From DDH964 sp963806685 (GTDB lineage: Bacteria > Desulfobacterota > Desulfuromonadia > Desulfuromonadales > DDH964): 64,000 nucleotides of DNA. The notes under the pieces were generated by a model. It saw only the letters and a program-made list of their open reading frames with translations, ran no database searches and was not told the origin of the DNA. Made by a program: the position numbers and the translations under genes. Where the stretch lies: positions 1-64,000 of the forward strand of contig CAWDZB010000021.1 in the NCBI GenBank assembly GCA_963806685.1. Reading direction: 5' to 3'. Shown one piece after another: positions 40,741-48,866 of this stretch; position 1 is the first letter of the stretch, and every line of letters starts with the position of its first letter.

Positions 40741-41631
40741 ATGGAACTGAAGGCCTATCTCGGTGAACGCCAGCAACGGGTCGACCAGGCCTTGGCGCGC
40801 TTTCTCCCGGCCGAGGACACCCTGCCGGCGAGCCTGCACAAGGCGATGCGCTATTCAGTCTTTGCCGGCGGCAAACGGATCCGGCCGATACTGATGATTG
40901 CCGCCTGCGAGGCGGTCGGCGGCGACCCGACACTGGTGCTGCCGGCGGCATGCGCGATGGAAATGATCCATACCTATTCGCTGATCCACGACGACCTGCC
41001 GGCGATGGACGACGACGACTTTCGCCGTGGCCGTCCCACCAATCACAAGGCCTTCGGCGAAGCGACGGCCATTCTCGCCGGCGACGGTCTGCTCACCGAA
41101 GCCTTCCTGTTGCTCAGTAACAGTGAATTCCAGGCCGGCATTCCGGCCGAGGTCACCCGAGAGGTGATTCACACCCTGGCTCGCTGCGCCGGCAGCCTCG
41201 GCATGGTCGGCGGCCAGGTGGTGGATATGGAATCGGAAGGAAAGGGGGTCGACCTGCCGACCCTGGAGTATATCCATACCCACAAGACCGGCGCCCTGAT
41301 CCTTGCTGCGCTTCAGTGCGGTGGCTTGGTCGGCGGAGCCTCCGAGGAGGCCTTCCGCTGTCTGAGCCGCTATGGCGAGGCGGCGGGGCTCGCCTTTCAG
41401 GTCGCCGACGATATCCTTGACGTCATCGGCGATCAGGCCGAGACCGGCAAGAAGGTCGGCAGTGACGAAGCCCGGGGCAAGGTCACCTATGTTGCCCTGC
41501 TCGGCCTGACGGCGGCGCGGGATCGGGCCCGGGAACTGCGCGACCTAGCGGTGGCCGCCCTCGATCCTCTCGGCGCCCCGGCCGAATCGCTGCGCCAGAT
41601 TGCCCATTACATCGTCAACCGCAGTTCCTAA
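40741..41631 (+). CDS. ispA: (2E,6E)-farnesyl diphosphate synthase
   Basis: The 296-residue prenyltransferase has the first aspartate-rich motif HDDLPAMDDDDFRRGRPT at about 83-100, the GGKRIRPIL segment at about 43-51 and the second motif VADDILDVIGD near 222. Two small residues upstream of the first motif are typical of farnesyl-length control. It condenses IPP with DMAPP and GPP to C15. It lies next to dxs, as in many proteobacteria. Confidence 0.94.
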   Translation: MELKAYLGERQQRVDQALARFLPAEDTLPASLHKAMRYSVFAGGKRIRPILMIAACEAVGGDPTLVLPAACAMEMIHTYSLIHDDLPAMDDDDFRRGRPTNHKAFGEATAILAGDGLLTEAFLLLSNSEFQAGIPAEVTREVIHTLARCAGSLGMVGGQVVDMESEGKGVDLPTLEYIHTHKTGALILAALQCGGLVGGASEEAFRCLSRYGEAAGLAFQVADDILDVIGDQAETGKKVGSDEARGKVTYVALLGLTAARDRARELRDLAVAALDPLGAPAESLRQIAHYIVNRSS

Positions 41632-41652
41632 CCAGGTAGCGGCTCATTGCCC

Positions 41653-43584
41653 ATGACCCAGATCCTCCATCGCATTCAATCCCCAGCCGAGCTCAAGGGC
41701 CTCTCCCTGTCCGAGCTCGAAACCCTGGCCGGGGAGCTGCGCAGCGCCATCATCGAGACCGTCTCCCGGACCGGCGGGCACCTCGCCAGTTCCCTGGGCG
41801 TCGTGGAGCTGACCATCGCCCTGCATCGGGTTCTCGATACCCCTCACGACAAGATCGTTTGGGACGTCGGCCACCAGGCCTATGCCCACAAGCTTCTCAC
41901 CGGCCGCCAGGAGCGCTTTCACACCCTGCGCCAGCTCGACGGTCTCAGTGGTTTTCCCAAGCGCCAGGAGAGTGCCTACGACGTTTTCGACGTCGGTCAT
42001 TCCAGCACCTCGATCTCGGCGGCTCTGGGCATTGCCGCCGCCCGCGATGCCGTCGGCGGCGATGAAAAGGTGGTGGCGGTGATCGGCGATGGCTCCCTGA
42101 CCGCCGGCCTTGCCTTCGAAGGACTCAACCAGGCCGGCCATCTGAAAAAAGACCTGGTGGTGATCCTCAACGACAACGAGATGTCGATCTCGCCCAACGT
42201 CGGGGCGATTTCCTCCTTTCTCAACCGGAAGATGACCTCCGATTTTTTTATCCGCTTTCGGCGCGAAACCGAACACCTGCTGGGGACTGTCCCCCGCTTC
42301 GGCAAAGACCTGATCAACCTCGCCCGGCGCGCCGAGGAATCGGTCAAGGGCTTTTTGACTCCCGGGATGCTCTTCGAGGCGTTCGGATTCGACTACGTCG
42401 GCCCCATCGACGGCCACCAGTTGGACGACCTGATCGAGACGCTCGGCAACGTGGTGCGTCTCAAGGGGCCACGGCTGGTCCACGTTGTCACCAAAAAGGG
42501 GAAAGGGTACGCCGCGGCGGAGCAGGCGCCCTCGGTTTTCCACGGCATCGGTCCCTTCGACCGGGAAGACGGCCGGCCCAGGGGCACCGACAAGGGGGGA
42601 GCGCAGAGTTACACGGCGGTTTTCGGCAATACCCTGGTGGAGCTGGCGGAAGCGGACGCGCGGGTGGTGGCGATCACCGCCGCCATGCCCGACGGCACCG
42701 GCTTGAACCGCTTTGCCGAGCGTTTTCCCGAGCGTTTCTTCGACGTCGGCATCGCCGAACAGCACGCCGTGACCTTCGCCGCCGGTCTCGCCTGTCGCGG
42801 GCTGCGGCCGGTGGTCGCCCTTTATTCGACCTTCCTGCAGCGCGCCTACGACAACGTGCTGCACGACGTCTGCCTGCAGAACCTGCCGGTGACCCTGGCC
42901 ATGGACCGCGGCGGGCTGGTCGGGGCCGACGGCCCGACCCACCACGGGGTCTTCGACCTCTCCTACCTGCGCCATATCCCCAACCTGACCTTCGCCGTCC
43001 CCCGCGACGAGGTGCAGCTGCGGCGGGCCATGCTCACTGCCCTGCAGGCCGAGGGCCCCTTCGCCTATCGCTATCCGCGGGGGAACGGCCTGGGCCTGGA
43101 ACTGCCGGAGACCATTGATCCGCTGCCGGTGGGGAAGGGGGAGTTGCTGCGGGAAGGGGGCGACGGGACGATCTTCGCCCTGGGCACGCTCGCCGCCCCG
43201 GCGCTTGCCGCCGCCGAGCAACTGGCCGCCGAGGGGCTGGATCTGGCCGTGGTCGATCCCTGCTTCCTCAAGCCCCTCGACGCCGAACTGCTGACAGCCC
43301 GGGCACGGCAGGGTGTCCCTTTGGTGACCCTCGAGGAGAACGTGCTCCAGGGCGGTTTCGGTTCGGCGGTTCTGGAGCTGCTCGGTGACACTGGCGTGGC
43401 CTGTCGGGTGTTGCGGATCGGGCTGCCCGACGCCTTTGTCGAGCAGGGGAGCCAGCCGCAGTTGTGGGCCCGTTACGGCCTCGATGCGGCCGGGATCGCT
43501 GCAAGCATCCGCAGTTTCTTCAACATGGATGCCAGCTCCGCGGGGAACCCGTCTCAGGCTTTTGGCGGCGCGGGCTGTTCCTGA
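41653..43584 (+). CDS. dxs: 1-deoxy-D-xylulose-5-phosphate synthase
   Basis: The 643-residue thiamine-diphosphate enzyme catalyses the first step of the MEP isoprenoid pathway, joining pyruvate and glyceraldehyde 3-phosphate. Visible motifs are GGHLASSLGVVELT, DVGHSSTSISAALG, the TPP motif VIGDGSLTAGLAFEGLN, NDNEMSISPNVG, and in the C-terminal domain FDVGIAEQHAVTFAAG. The start is ATG 41653; an in-frame TTG lies two codons earlier. It ends the run and is followed by a strong bidirectional terminator. Confidence 0.96.
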   Translation: MTQILHRIQSPAELKGLSLSELETLAGELRSAIIETVSRTGGHLASSLGVVELTIALHRVLDTPHDKIVWDVGHQAYAHKLLTGRQERFHTLRQLDGLSGFPKRQESAYDVFDVGHSSTSISAALGIAAARDAVGGDEKVVAVIGDGSLTAGLAFEGLNQAGHLKKDLVVILNDNEMSISPNVGAISSFLNRKMTSDFFIRFRRETEHLLGTVPRFGKDLINLARRAEESVKGFLTPGMLFEAFGFDYVGPIDGHQLDDLIETLGNVVRLKGPRLVHVVTKKGKGYAAAEQAPSVFHGIGPFDREDGRPRGTDKGGAQSYTAVFGNTLVELAEADARVVAITAAMPDGTGLNRFAERFPERFFDVGIAEQHAVTFAAGLACRGLRPVVALYSTFLQRAYDNVLHDVCLQNLPVTLAMDRGGLVGADGPTHHGVFDLSYLRHIPNLTFAVPRDEVQLRRAMLTALQAEGPFAYRYPRGNGLGLELPETIDPLPVGKGELLREGGDGTIFALGTLAAPALAAAEQLAAEGLDLAVVDPCFLKPLDAELLTARARQGVPLVTLEENVLQGGFGSAVLELLGDTGVACRVLRIGLPDAFVEQGSQPQLWARYGLDAAGIAASIRSFFNMDASSAGNPSQAFGGAGCS

Positions 43585-43610
43585 CCCGACCCGGAAAATC
43601 AAATGGGAAA

Positions 43611-43650
43611 AAATGACGCGGGACCCCGAAGGGGCCCCGCGTTGTCATTT
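43611..43650. terminator. Bidirectional terminator
   Basis: AAATGAC-GCGGG-CCCC (from 43611) pairs with GGGG-CCCGC-GTCATTT (to 43650) around a GAA loop, with small internal bulges. It separates dxs from the convergent GAF/receiver gene. Confidence 0.85.
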
Positions 43651-43670
43651 CTGCCGCTGTGAAGAGGGGG

Positions 43671-44699
43671 TCAGCCGTGGCCGTTGTGGTTCGCCTGGCT
43701 GCGCTGAAGCTGGTGAATGAGCCCTGCCTTTTCCAGGGCCAGGGCGGCGTGGTGGGAAAGCTGGATCAGGAAGTGCAGTTCGTGTTCCGAGAAGGGCAGG
43801 TCCCTCAGGCTGCCGGAGAGGACCACGATGCCGACCACCCGCTCCTTGAGCCGAAGGGGGGCGGCCAGCAGCCCCCGCGCGGCGAGCAGATCTTCCAGCT
43901 CGGCGACGCCGGCCATTCGGACCAGGCTTTCAGGCAGCTCGCCGGGGACCAGAACCGGCTTGCCGCGGCGGGCGATCTCGGTGGTCAGCCCCCTGGGAAT
44001 CGCCCCGGCATACTCCCGGCAGACGGCGTTGGGAATCCCCGCGCCGGCCTTGAGCCCCAGTCCTTCCCCCTCGCGACCGAAGAGGCCGAGAAAGGCCCGT
44101 TGCGCCTGCAGCGCCCCCATCGCCGAGGTCAACAACTCCTTGAACAGGGTTTCGATGCCCACGGCCGCCGCCACCCGCTCGATAGAGGCGTTGAGCGCCT
44201 TGAACATCTTCAGGCTGCGGCTCAGGGAGCTGTTGTGCCGGGCGAGTTCGCGCAGCAGCTGGCTGTTCTGTTGGCGCAGGTGGATGTGACCGAATGCCCG
44301 CTCCAGCGCGTTGTAAAGGATCTCGCCGGTGTCGATCGGGCGAACGATGAAATCGTAGGCGCCGTTACGCAGGGCCCGGAGCAGGTTGTAGGAAGAGGCA
44401 TTGTGGGTGATCAGGATCACCTCGGTGTCGGGGTAATTCTCCTTGACCTTCTGCAGCAGGTAGAGCCCGCTCTTGGTCGGCAGCTCGGTCTCGGTCAGGA
44501 TCAGGTTCACCGGCTGGCTGGCCAGGAGGGCGAGCGCCATCTCGCAGCTTTCCGCTTCCAGCGTCTCGACCTCCCGCTCAGCCAGCAACTGGAGCAGGTT
44601 GCCGCGGCGCTCCTCCACGTGGTCGACGATCATCACCCGTGCCCGCAAGGTGCGGGGGTCCATCTCATGGCTCTCTTTTCCCTGACTCATGGCAGGCAC
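43671..44699 (-). CDS. Atypical receiver (phospho-site Glu) plus GAF domain protein
   Basis: The product is at most 342 residues; ATGs at codons 4 and 13 are alternative starts. Residues about 20-130 form a receiver fold: RVMIVDHVEERRG, LILTETELPTKSGLYLL and DFIVRPIDTG. The usual phospho-acceptor Asp reads Glu (ILTETELP) and the conserved Lys reads Arg (VRP), so it may be permanently in an active-like state. A linker helix leads to a GAF-like domain (about 175-325) with VGIETLFKELLTSAMGAL, AAPLRLKERVVGIVVL and SEHELHFLIQLSHHAALAL. There is no output DNA-binding domain. It is downstream of the cytochrome c maturation pair on the same strand. Confidence 0.8.
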   Translation of the reverse strand: MPAMSQGKESHEMDPRTLRARVMIVDHVEERRGNLLQLLAEREVETLEAESCEMALALLASQPVNLILTETELPTKSGLYLLQKVKENYPDTEVILITHNASSYNLLRALRNGAYDFIVRPIDTGEILYNALERAFGHIHLRQQNSQLLRELARHNSSLSRSLKMFKALNASIERVAAAVGIETLFKELLTSAMGALQAQRAFLGLFGREGEGLGLKAGAGIPNAVCREYAGAIPRGLTTEIARRGKPVLVPGELPESLVRMAGVAELEDLLAARGLLAAPLRLKERVVGIVVLSGSLRDLPFSEHELHFLIQLSHHAALALEKAGLIHQLQRSQANHNGHG

Positions 44700-44863
44700 T
44701 CATGCTTGGCGTGCAACCCTCCGCCCTTGCCGGCGACCCGCCAAAACGGTCGCCGCGGCTGCCCTGGTCGGCAGCCGCCGGGCGGAGGTTCCCGGTAACT
44801 ATAGGGAAAAATAAGCCATTCGGCAAGGGGCAAGGCTCTTCCCGGGGCCTGGGTCCCGCGCGG

Positions 44864-45931
44864 CTACTCGATCTGGGGCCGATCGCCACGGGCCCGCTTG
44901 CGGTAGAAGGAAGCCAGGGCCAGCAGCACGCCGGCCAGCATGGCGCAGGCGCCGCCCAGCGCGAGGCGGGCCCCAGGGTCACGATTGACGGTCAGAATCG
45001 GGATCGAACGGAACAGCGGCTGCAGCGGCCGCAGTTCCACCCCGGCGGCGGCCAGTTCCCGTGGCTCGCTATGGCGCAGAAAGTACCAGCCTTGCCAGGT
45101 CGGCTGGCCGGCTCCGGTGGTCAGTTGCAGATAGAAGGCCGGATCGCCCAGCCGGTCGCTGCGGGTGAGGATTTGCCCCCCCGGTCCCGGGCGCGCGTCC
45201 GGGTAAAAGGCGAGCACCGTGAGGATCCGGCCGTCGGCGGTCGGCAGGCTAGCTCCGGCGCGCAGCGGAAAGCTACTGTTGCCGTTGACCTGGAACAGAA
45301 AGCCGGCCGGCTCCTGGGTATAGCTCTCCGGCAGGATGACGAGATCCCGCCAGAGGAGCGGATGGTTGAGGTGCAGGGTGCGGGTAAACAGCAGCTGGTC
45401 CCCTTCCAGCAGCGTGACGGTGCTGCGCATGTCGACCGGCTGTCCCTGGCTGCCGATGACCGGCTCGAAACGGTCGAGGCGCAGATAGAGACCCGGCAGG
45501 CCGGGCAGGGGGGTCGGCTCGTCGGGGCGGAAGGTCAGGCCGCTGTGACGTGCACCGGCAACCGCTCCCCAGCAGTAGCCGACGACGATCAGGACGAAGC
45601 CGAGGTGGAGCAGGTATTCTCCCCCCTTGCGCCAGCGTGTCCGCAGTGCTCGCAGCCAGTCGATGAAGCAGCAGAGGGTATTGAGGCCCAGCAGTACGAT
45701 CAGTACGAAGAGCACCAGCAACCAGGCACCCTGCCCGGGATGGCTGCGGCCCGGACCGGAGAACCAGGCGAAGAGGACGTGCTGGTCGAGATCGCCGAAG
45801 ACCGCCTCGTTGAAATGGATCAGCAGCGAGCCGGCCATGGTCAGCAGCGTCGCCAGGCTAGCGAGGACGATGGCCAGCTTCAGCGAGCAGCACAGGCTCC
45901 AGAGGCGGGAAAGGAGGCGGCGGGTGGTCAT
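44864..45931 (-). CDS. resB: Cytochrome c biogenesis protein ResB (Ccs1)
   Basis: The 355-residue membrane protein has an N-terminal helix after RLWSLCCSLKLAIVLASLATLL, the family start of ResB. Further helices lie at about 70-95 and 110-130 (YLLHLGFVLIVVGYCWG), followed by a large periplasmic domain and a C-terminal helix (GACAMLAGVLLALASFY). With CcsA it forms the System II haem lyase that attaches haem to CXXCH motifs. It starts 3 bp after the ccsA-like stop, so the two are one operon. Confidence 0.92.
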   Translation of the reverse strand: MTTRRLLSRLWSLCCSLKLAIVLASLATLLTMAGSLLIHFNEAVFGDLDQHVLFAWFSGPGRSHPGQGAWLLVLFVLIVLLGLNTLCCFIDWLRALRTRWRKGGEYLLHLGFVLIVVGYCWGAVAGARHSGLTFRPDEPTPLPGLPGLYLRLDRFEPVIGSQGQPVDMRSTVTLLEGDQLLFTRTLHLNHPLLWRDLVILPESYTQEPAGFLFQVNGNSSFPLRAGASLPTADGRILTVLAFYPDARPGPGGQILTRSDRLGDPAFYLQLTTGAGQPTWQGWYFLRHSEPRELAAAGVELRPLQPLFRSIPILTVNRDPGARLALGGACAMLAGVLLALASFYRKRARGDRPQIE

Positions 45932-45934
45932 GGT

Positions 45935-46765
45935 CTAGTCCAGGGGATGGTTGCTGTGGAGCAACAGGCCGATGCCGAGGTAGGTGAAAAGGACCACGGC
46001 GAAGCCGGCGATGGAGAGCCAGGCGTAGCCGGTCCCCTGCCAGCGACGGACGAACTTGGCGTGGCACATGCCGGCGTAGAAGAGCCAGACGACGAAGGAC
46101 CAGAGGGCCTTGATGTTCCACGAGAAGTAGAAGCCCCAGGCGAGGTAGGCCCACAGGCAACCCCAAAGCATGCACAGGGTGAAGAGGCAGAAGCCGAGAA
46201 AGATCGCCTCCTCGTTGAGCCTGCGCAGCTCCTTCAGGGGGGGAAGCAGCGAGGTCTGGCGGGATTGCTGCACCAGGTAGAGGACGCCAAGGGAGAAGGC
46301 CATGGCGAAGAAGGCGTAGCCGAAGAAGGAGAAGCCGATGTGCAGGGTGAACAGGGGGGTGTCCAGGCTCGGGATCAGGGGACGGATGGCCGGGTCGCGC
46401 GGCAACGCACTACCGAGCAGCAGCAGGTTGAGAAACATCACGAACAGACCGGTTGCCCGGATTCGGTAGCGGAGCTCAAAGTAGAGGAAGGTGGCGGCCA
46501 GCGTCCAGCTGAAGAAGAACTGGGTGGCGAAGAGGTTGGTCACCGGCAGGTAGCCGGCGCTCCACCAGCGCCACACCAGGCAGACGCTCTGTACCAGGAA
46601 ACCGAAGCTCACCAACTGCAGGGCGCTGCGACCAAGGTGCGGACGCTGCAGGCGCAGCTGCAGCAGATAGAGGAGGACGGCGAGCAGATAGCTGCCGAAG
46701 GCGGTCGCGAGCAGGCTGCGGGTGAGCAGGATCATGGTCGGGTCCATGGTTGAGCGGGATGACAA
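45935..46765 (-). CDS. ccsA: Cytochrome c biogenesis protein CcsA/ResC-like, diverged WWD motif
   Basis: The 276-residue integral membrane protein (or 270 from ATG 46747) has about eight helices and the CcsA topology. The histidine-bearing helix LHIGFSFFGYAFFAMAF is near residue 130. The WWD region reads AWGFYFSWNIKALWSF, where System II proteins usually have WGxYWxWDPKE. Thus Trp is replaced by Phe, Asp by Asn and Glu by Ala, while the flanking tryptophans and the later LFYAGMCH histidine remain. Pairing with ResB supports a haem-handling role, but the haem-binding site may differ. Confidence 0.85.
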   Translation of the reverse strand: MSSRSTMDPTMILLTRSLLATAFGSYLLAVLLYLLQLRLQRPHLGRSALQLVSFGFLVQSVCLVWRWWSAGYLPVTNLFATQFFFSWTLAATFLYFELRYRIRATGLFVMFLNLLLLGSALPRDPAIRPLIPSLDTPLFTLHIGFSFFGYAFFAMAFSLGVLYLVQQSRQTSLLPPLKELRRLNEEAIFLGFCLFTLCMLWGCLWAYLAWGFYFSWNIKALWSFVVWLFYAGMCHAKFVRRWQGTGYAWLSIAGFAVVLFTYLGIGLLLHSNHPLD

Positions 46766-46826
46766 GGGGGAATAAGGCCGAAGCAGGGCGTAGCATAAAC
46801 CAAACTCGGCCTGACGCCAAGCGCTA

Positions 46827-46864
46827 CGATTGTCAACCTCGGATGCGCTCTAGGTTGACAATCG
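46827..46864 (+). promoter_or_regulatory. BirA-type operator upstream of bioW
   Basis: A perfect 13-bp inverted repeat (CGATTGTCAACCT 46827-46839 and its complement 46852-46864) is separated by 12 bases. Its core TTGTCAACC-N14-GGTTGACAA differs from the published biotin-operator consensus TTGTAAACC-N14/15-GGTTTACAA by one base per half. The right arm contains the -35 box of the bioW promoter, so bound BirA would block RNA polymerase. Confidence 0.85.
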
Positions 46865-46883
46865 GCTGGCCCCGTGCTAGCTT
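46855..46883 (+). promoter_or_regulatory. bioWFHC promoter giving a near-leaderless mRNA
   Basis: Consensus TTGACA (46855-46860) is followed after 17 bases by TAGCTT (46878-46883). Transcription would start at about 46889-46891, only 1-3 bases before the ATG at 46892. No Shine-Dalgarno sequence precedes that ATG. Confidence 0.6.
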
Positions 46884-46891
46884 CCTCCTCC

Positions 46892-47692
46892 ATGAATCCA
46901 CCCCTTTACAGCTTGCGCATGCACGGCACCCTGGACGGCTTTCACCTTTCCGGGGCCGAGCGGATCGTCACCGCGGAGGAGCTACCGCAGGCCGGGCGGA
47001 CGTTGCTGCGCCGCGCCCTGGAGCATAGCCGGGGGCGGGCCGATGCCCTGCGCCTGACCGCGGAGGAGATTCCCGCCGCTGCGATCCGCTACGGGCGGCT
47101 TCCCGACCTGAGCACCCTGCCGGTTGCCGACTGGCGGGACGGCCGTGTCAGGGCGGCCGAACTGCTGGTTACGGCGGGGGTAGGCCGGCCGGCGGTGGAG
47201 CGGGCGATGGCGGCCCTGGCCGCCGGGCCCGCCCCGGACGGCCGCAGCATGCGCGGCGCGATGCTGGTCGATGCCGCCAGCGGCAAACGCCTGGAGGCCG
47301 ATCCGGCCCGCGGCGTGCGCGCCAGCCGCATGGATATCACCCGGGCGGCCGAAAGGCAGCTGCGCCGGCGCCTGGCCCGGGTCGGCCTCGACAACCCCCA
47401 CGTCCGCGAGGCCCTGGTGCTCGCCGCCAAGGTGCTGGCCGCGCCCGGAGTCGTTGCCGAACTCTGCTGGTCGGACGACCCGGACTACACCGCCGGCTAC
47501 GTGGCGGCGCCGGCGCTCGGCTACCTGCGCCTGCCCCACCTAAAGCCGGCCGGGGAGGAGCGTGGCGGGCGGGCCTTCTTCTGGCGGGCCGGCGCGGCAT
47601 CGCTGGCGGAAACAGAGCGCTTTCTCGAGCAGCAGGTGCTGCTCATCGACACCCTCGGGGCGATTGCCGCATCCGGGAACGCGGAGGAGTGA
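46892..47692 (+). CDS. bioW: 6-carboxyhexanoate-CoA ligase (pimeloyl-CoA synthetase)
   Basis: The 266-residue enzyme activates free pimelate with ATP and CoA to pimeloyl-CoA for biotin synthesis. The family start YSLRMHGTLDGFHLSGAERIV is present, followed by RVRAAELLVTAGVGRPAVE, GAMLVDAASGKRLE and the conserved ARGVRASRMD and GRAFFW segments. Length fits the family (about 250-270). ATG 46892 is chosen over GTG 46874 because homologues begin at this point. It is the first gene of the bio operon under a BirA-type operator, and bioF starts 1 bp after its stop. Confidence 0.93.
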   Translation: MNPPLYSLRMHGTLDGFHLSGAERIVTAEELPQAGRTLLRRALEHSRGRADALRLTAEEIPAAAIRYGRLPDLSTLPVADWRDGRVRAAELLVTAGVGRPAVERAMAALAAGPAPDGRSMRGAMLVDAASGKRLEADPARGVRASRMDITRAAERQLRRRLARVGLDNPHVREALVLAAKVLAAPGVVAELCWSDDPDYTAGYVAAPALGYLRLPHLKPAGEERGGRAFFWRAGAASLAETERFLEQQVLLIDTLGAIAASGNAEE

Positions 47693-47693
47693 G

Positions 47694-48866
47694 ATGAAAC
47701 AGTGGCGCCGCGAGCTGGCCGCCCTGGAAGCGGCGGGAATGTACCGCTCCCTGCGAACCATCGACGGGCCGCAACAGGCCCGGGTGGAGGTTGAAGGCCG
47801 CAACCTGCTGCTGCTTTGCTCCAACAACTACCTGGGGCTGGCCGACCACCCGGCGCTGGTCGAGGCCGCCTGCCAGGCCACCGCTCGCTACGGCGCCGGC
47901 TCCGGCGCCAGCCGCCTGGTCTCCGGCTCGATGCGACCCCACGTCCGGCTCGAGGAGGCGCTCGCCGCCTTCAAGGGGTGCGAGGCGGCGCTGCTGTTCA
48001 ATTCGGGATATGCCGCCAACACCGGCATCCTGCAGGGGCTGTTCGGTTCCGACGACGTGATCTTTTCCGATGCGCTCAACCATGCCTCGCTGATCGACGG
48101 CTGCCGCCTCTCCAGGGCGCGCACCGTGGTCTATCCGCATGGTGACACCTCCGCCCTGGAGGCCCTGCTGGCTGCCGAGTCCCCCAAACGCCGTGGTCGC
48201 TGGCTGATCGTCAGCGACGGGGTGTTCAGTATGGACGGTGACCTGGCGCCGCTGCCGGAGCTGGTGCGGCTCAAGGAGCGCTACGACGCCCTGCTGATGG
48301 TCGACGATGCCCACGGCACCGGGGTGCTCGGCGCCGGCGGCCGGGGGACCGCCGAACATTTCGGCTGCCTGGCGAAGGTCGATCTGCACATGGGGACCCT
48401 CGGCAAGGCCCTCGGCTGCAGCGGTGCGTACCTGGCGGCTCCGCGTCCGTTGGTCGAGATTCTCATCAATCGCAGCCGCCCCTTCATCTTTTCCACCAGC
48501 CTGCCACCGGCAATCCCGGCGGCGGCGCTGGCGGCCCTGGAGATCGTCGGCGGCACCGAAGGCGCGGCCCGGCGCCGGCAACTGCAGGAAAATCGCCGGT
48601 GTTTCAGCGTGCCGCTTGCGGTCGCCGGCCTGGACCTGCTTGGCAGCACCACCCAGATCGTGCCGGTGCTGACCGGCGAACCGGCGCCGACCATGGCTGC
48701 GGCCGGGGCGCTATTCGAGCGCGGCATCTTCCTGCAGGGGATCCGGCCGCCGACGGTGCCGGTCGGCCGCTGCCGGCTACGCGCCACGGTCATGGCCAGC
48801 CACGACCCGGCCGAGCTCGAGGGGGCGGCCGCCGCGATCATCGAAACCCTGGGAGAGCAGCGGTGA
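47694..48866 (+). CDS. bioF: 8-amino-7-oxononanoate synthase
   Basis: This 390-residue PLP enzyme of the alpha-oxoamine synthase family condenses pimeloyl-thioester with L-alanine. Motifs include NNYLGLADHPALVEAA, YGAGSGASRLVSGSM, VDDAHGTGVLGAGGRG and the PLP-lysine segment MGTLGKALGCSGAYLA. A C-terminal domain with GIRPPTVPVGRCRLR follows. It lies between bioW and bioH, so a single BioF would serve both the BioW and the BioC-BioH supply routes. Its stop overlaps the next start. Confidence 0.95.
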   Translation: MKQWRRELAALEAAGMYRSLRTIDGPQQARVEVEGRNLLLLCSNNYLGLADHPALVEAACQATARYGAGSGASRLVSGSMRPHVRLEEALAAFKGCEAALLFNSGYAANTGILQGLFGSDDVIFSDALNHASLIDGCRLSRARTVVYPHGDTSALEALLAAESPKRRGRWLIVSDGVFSMDGDLAPLPELVRLKERYDALLMVDDAHGTGVLGAGGRGTAEHFGCLAKVDLHMGTLGKALGCSGAYLAAPRPLVEILINRSRPFIFSTSLPPAIPAAALAALEIVGGTEGAARRRQLQENRRCFSVPLAVAGLDLLGSTTQIVPVLTGEPAPTMAAAGALFERGIFLQGIRPPTVPVGRCRLRATVMASHDPAELEGAAAAIIETLGEQR

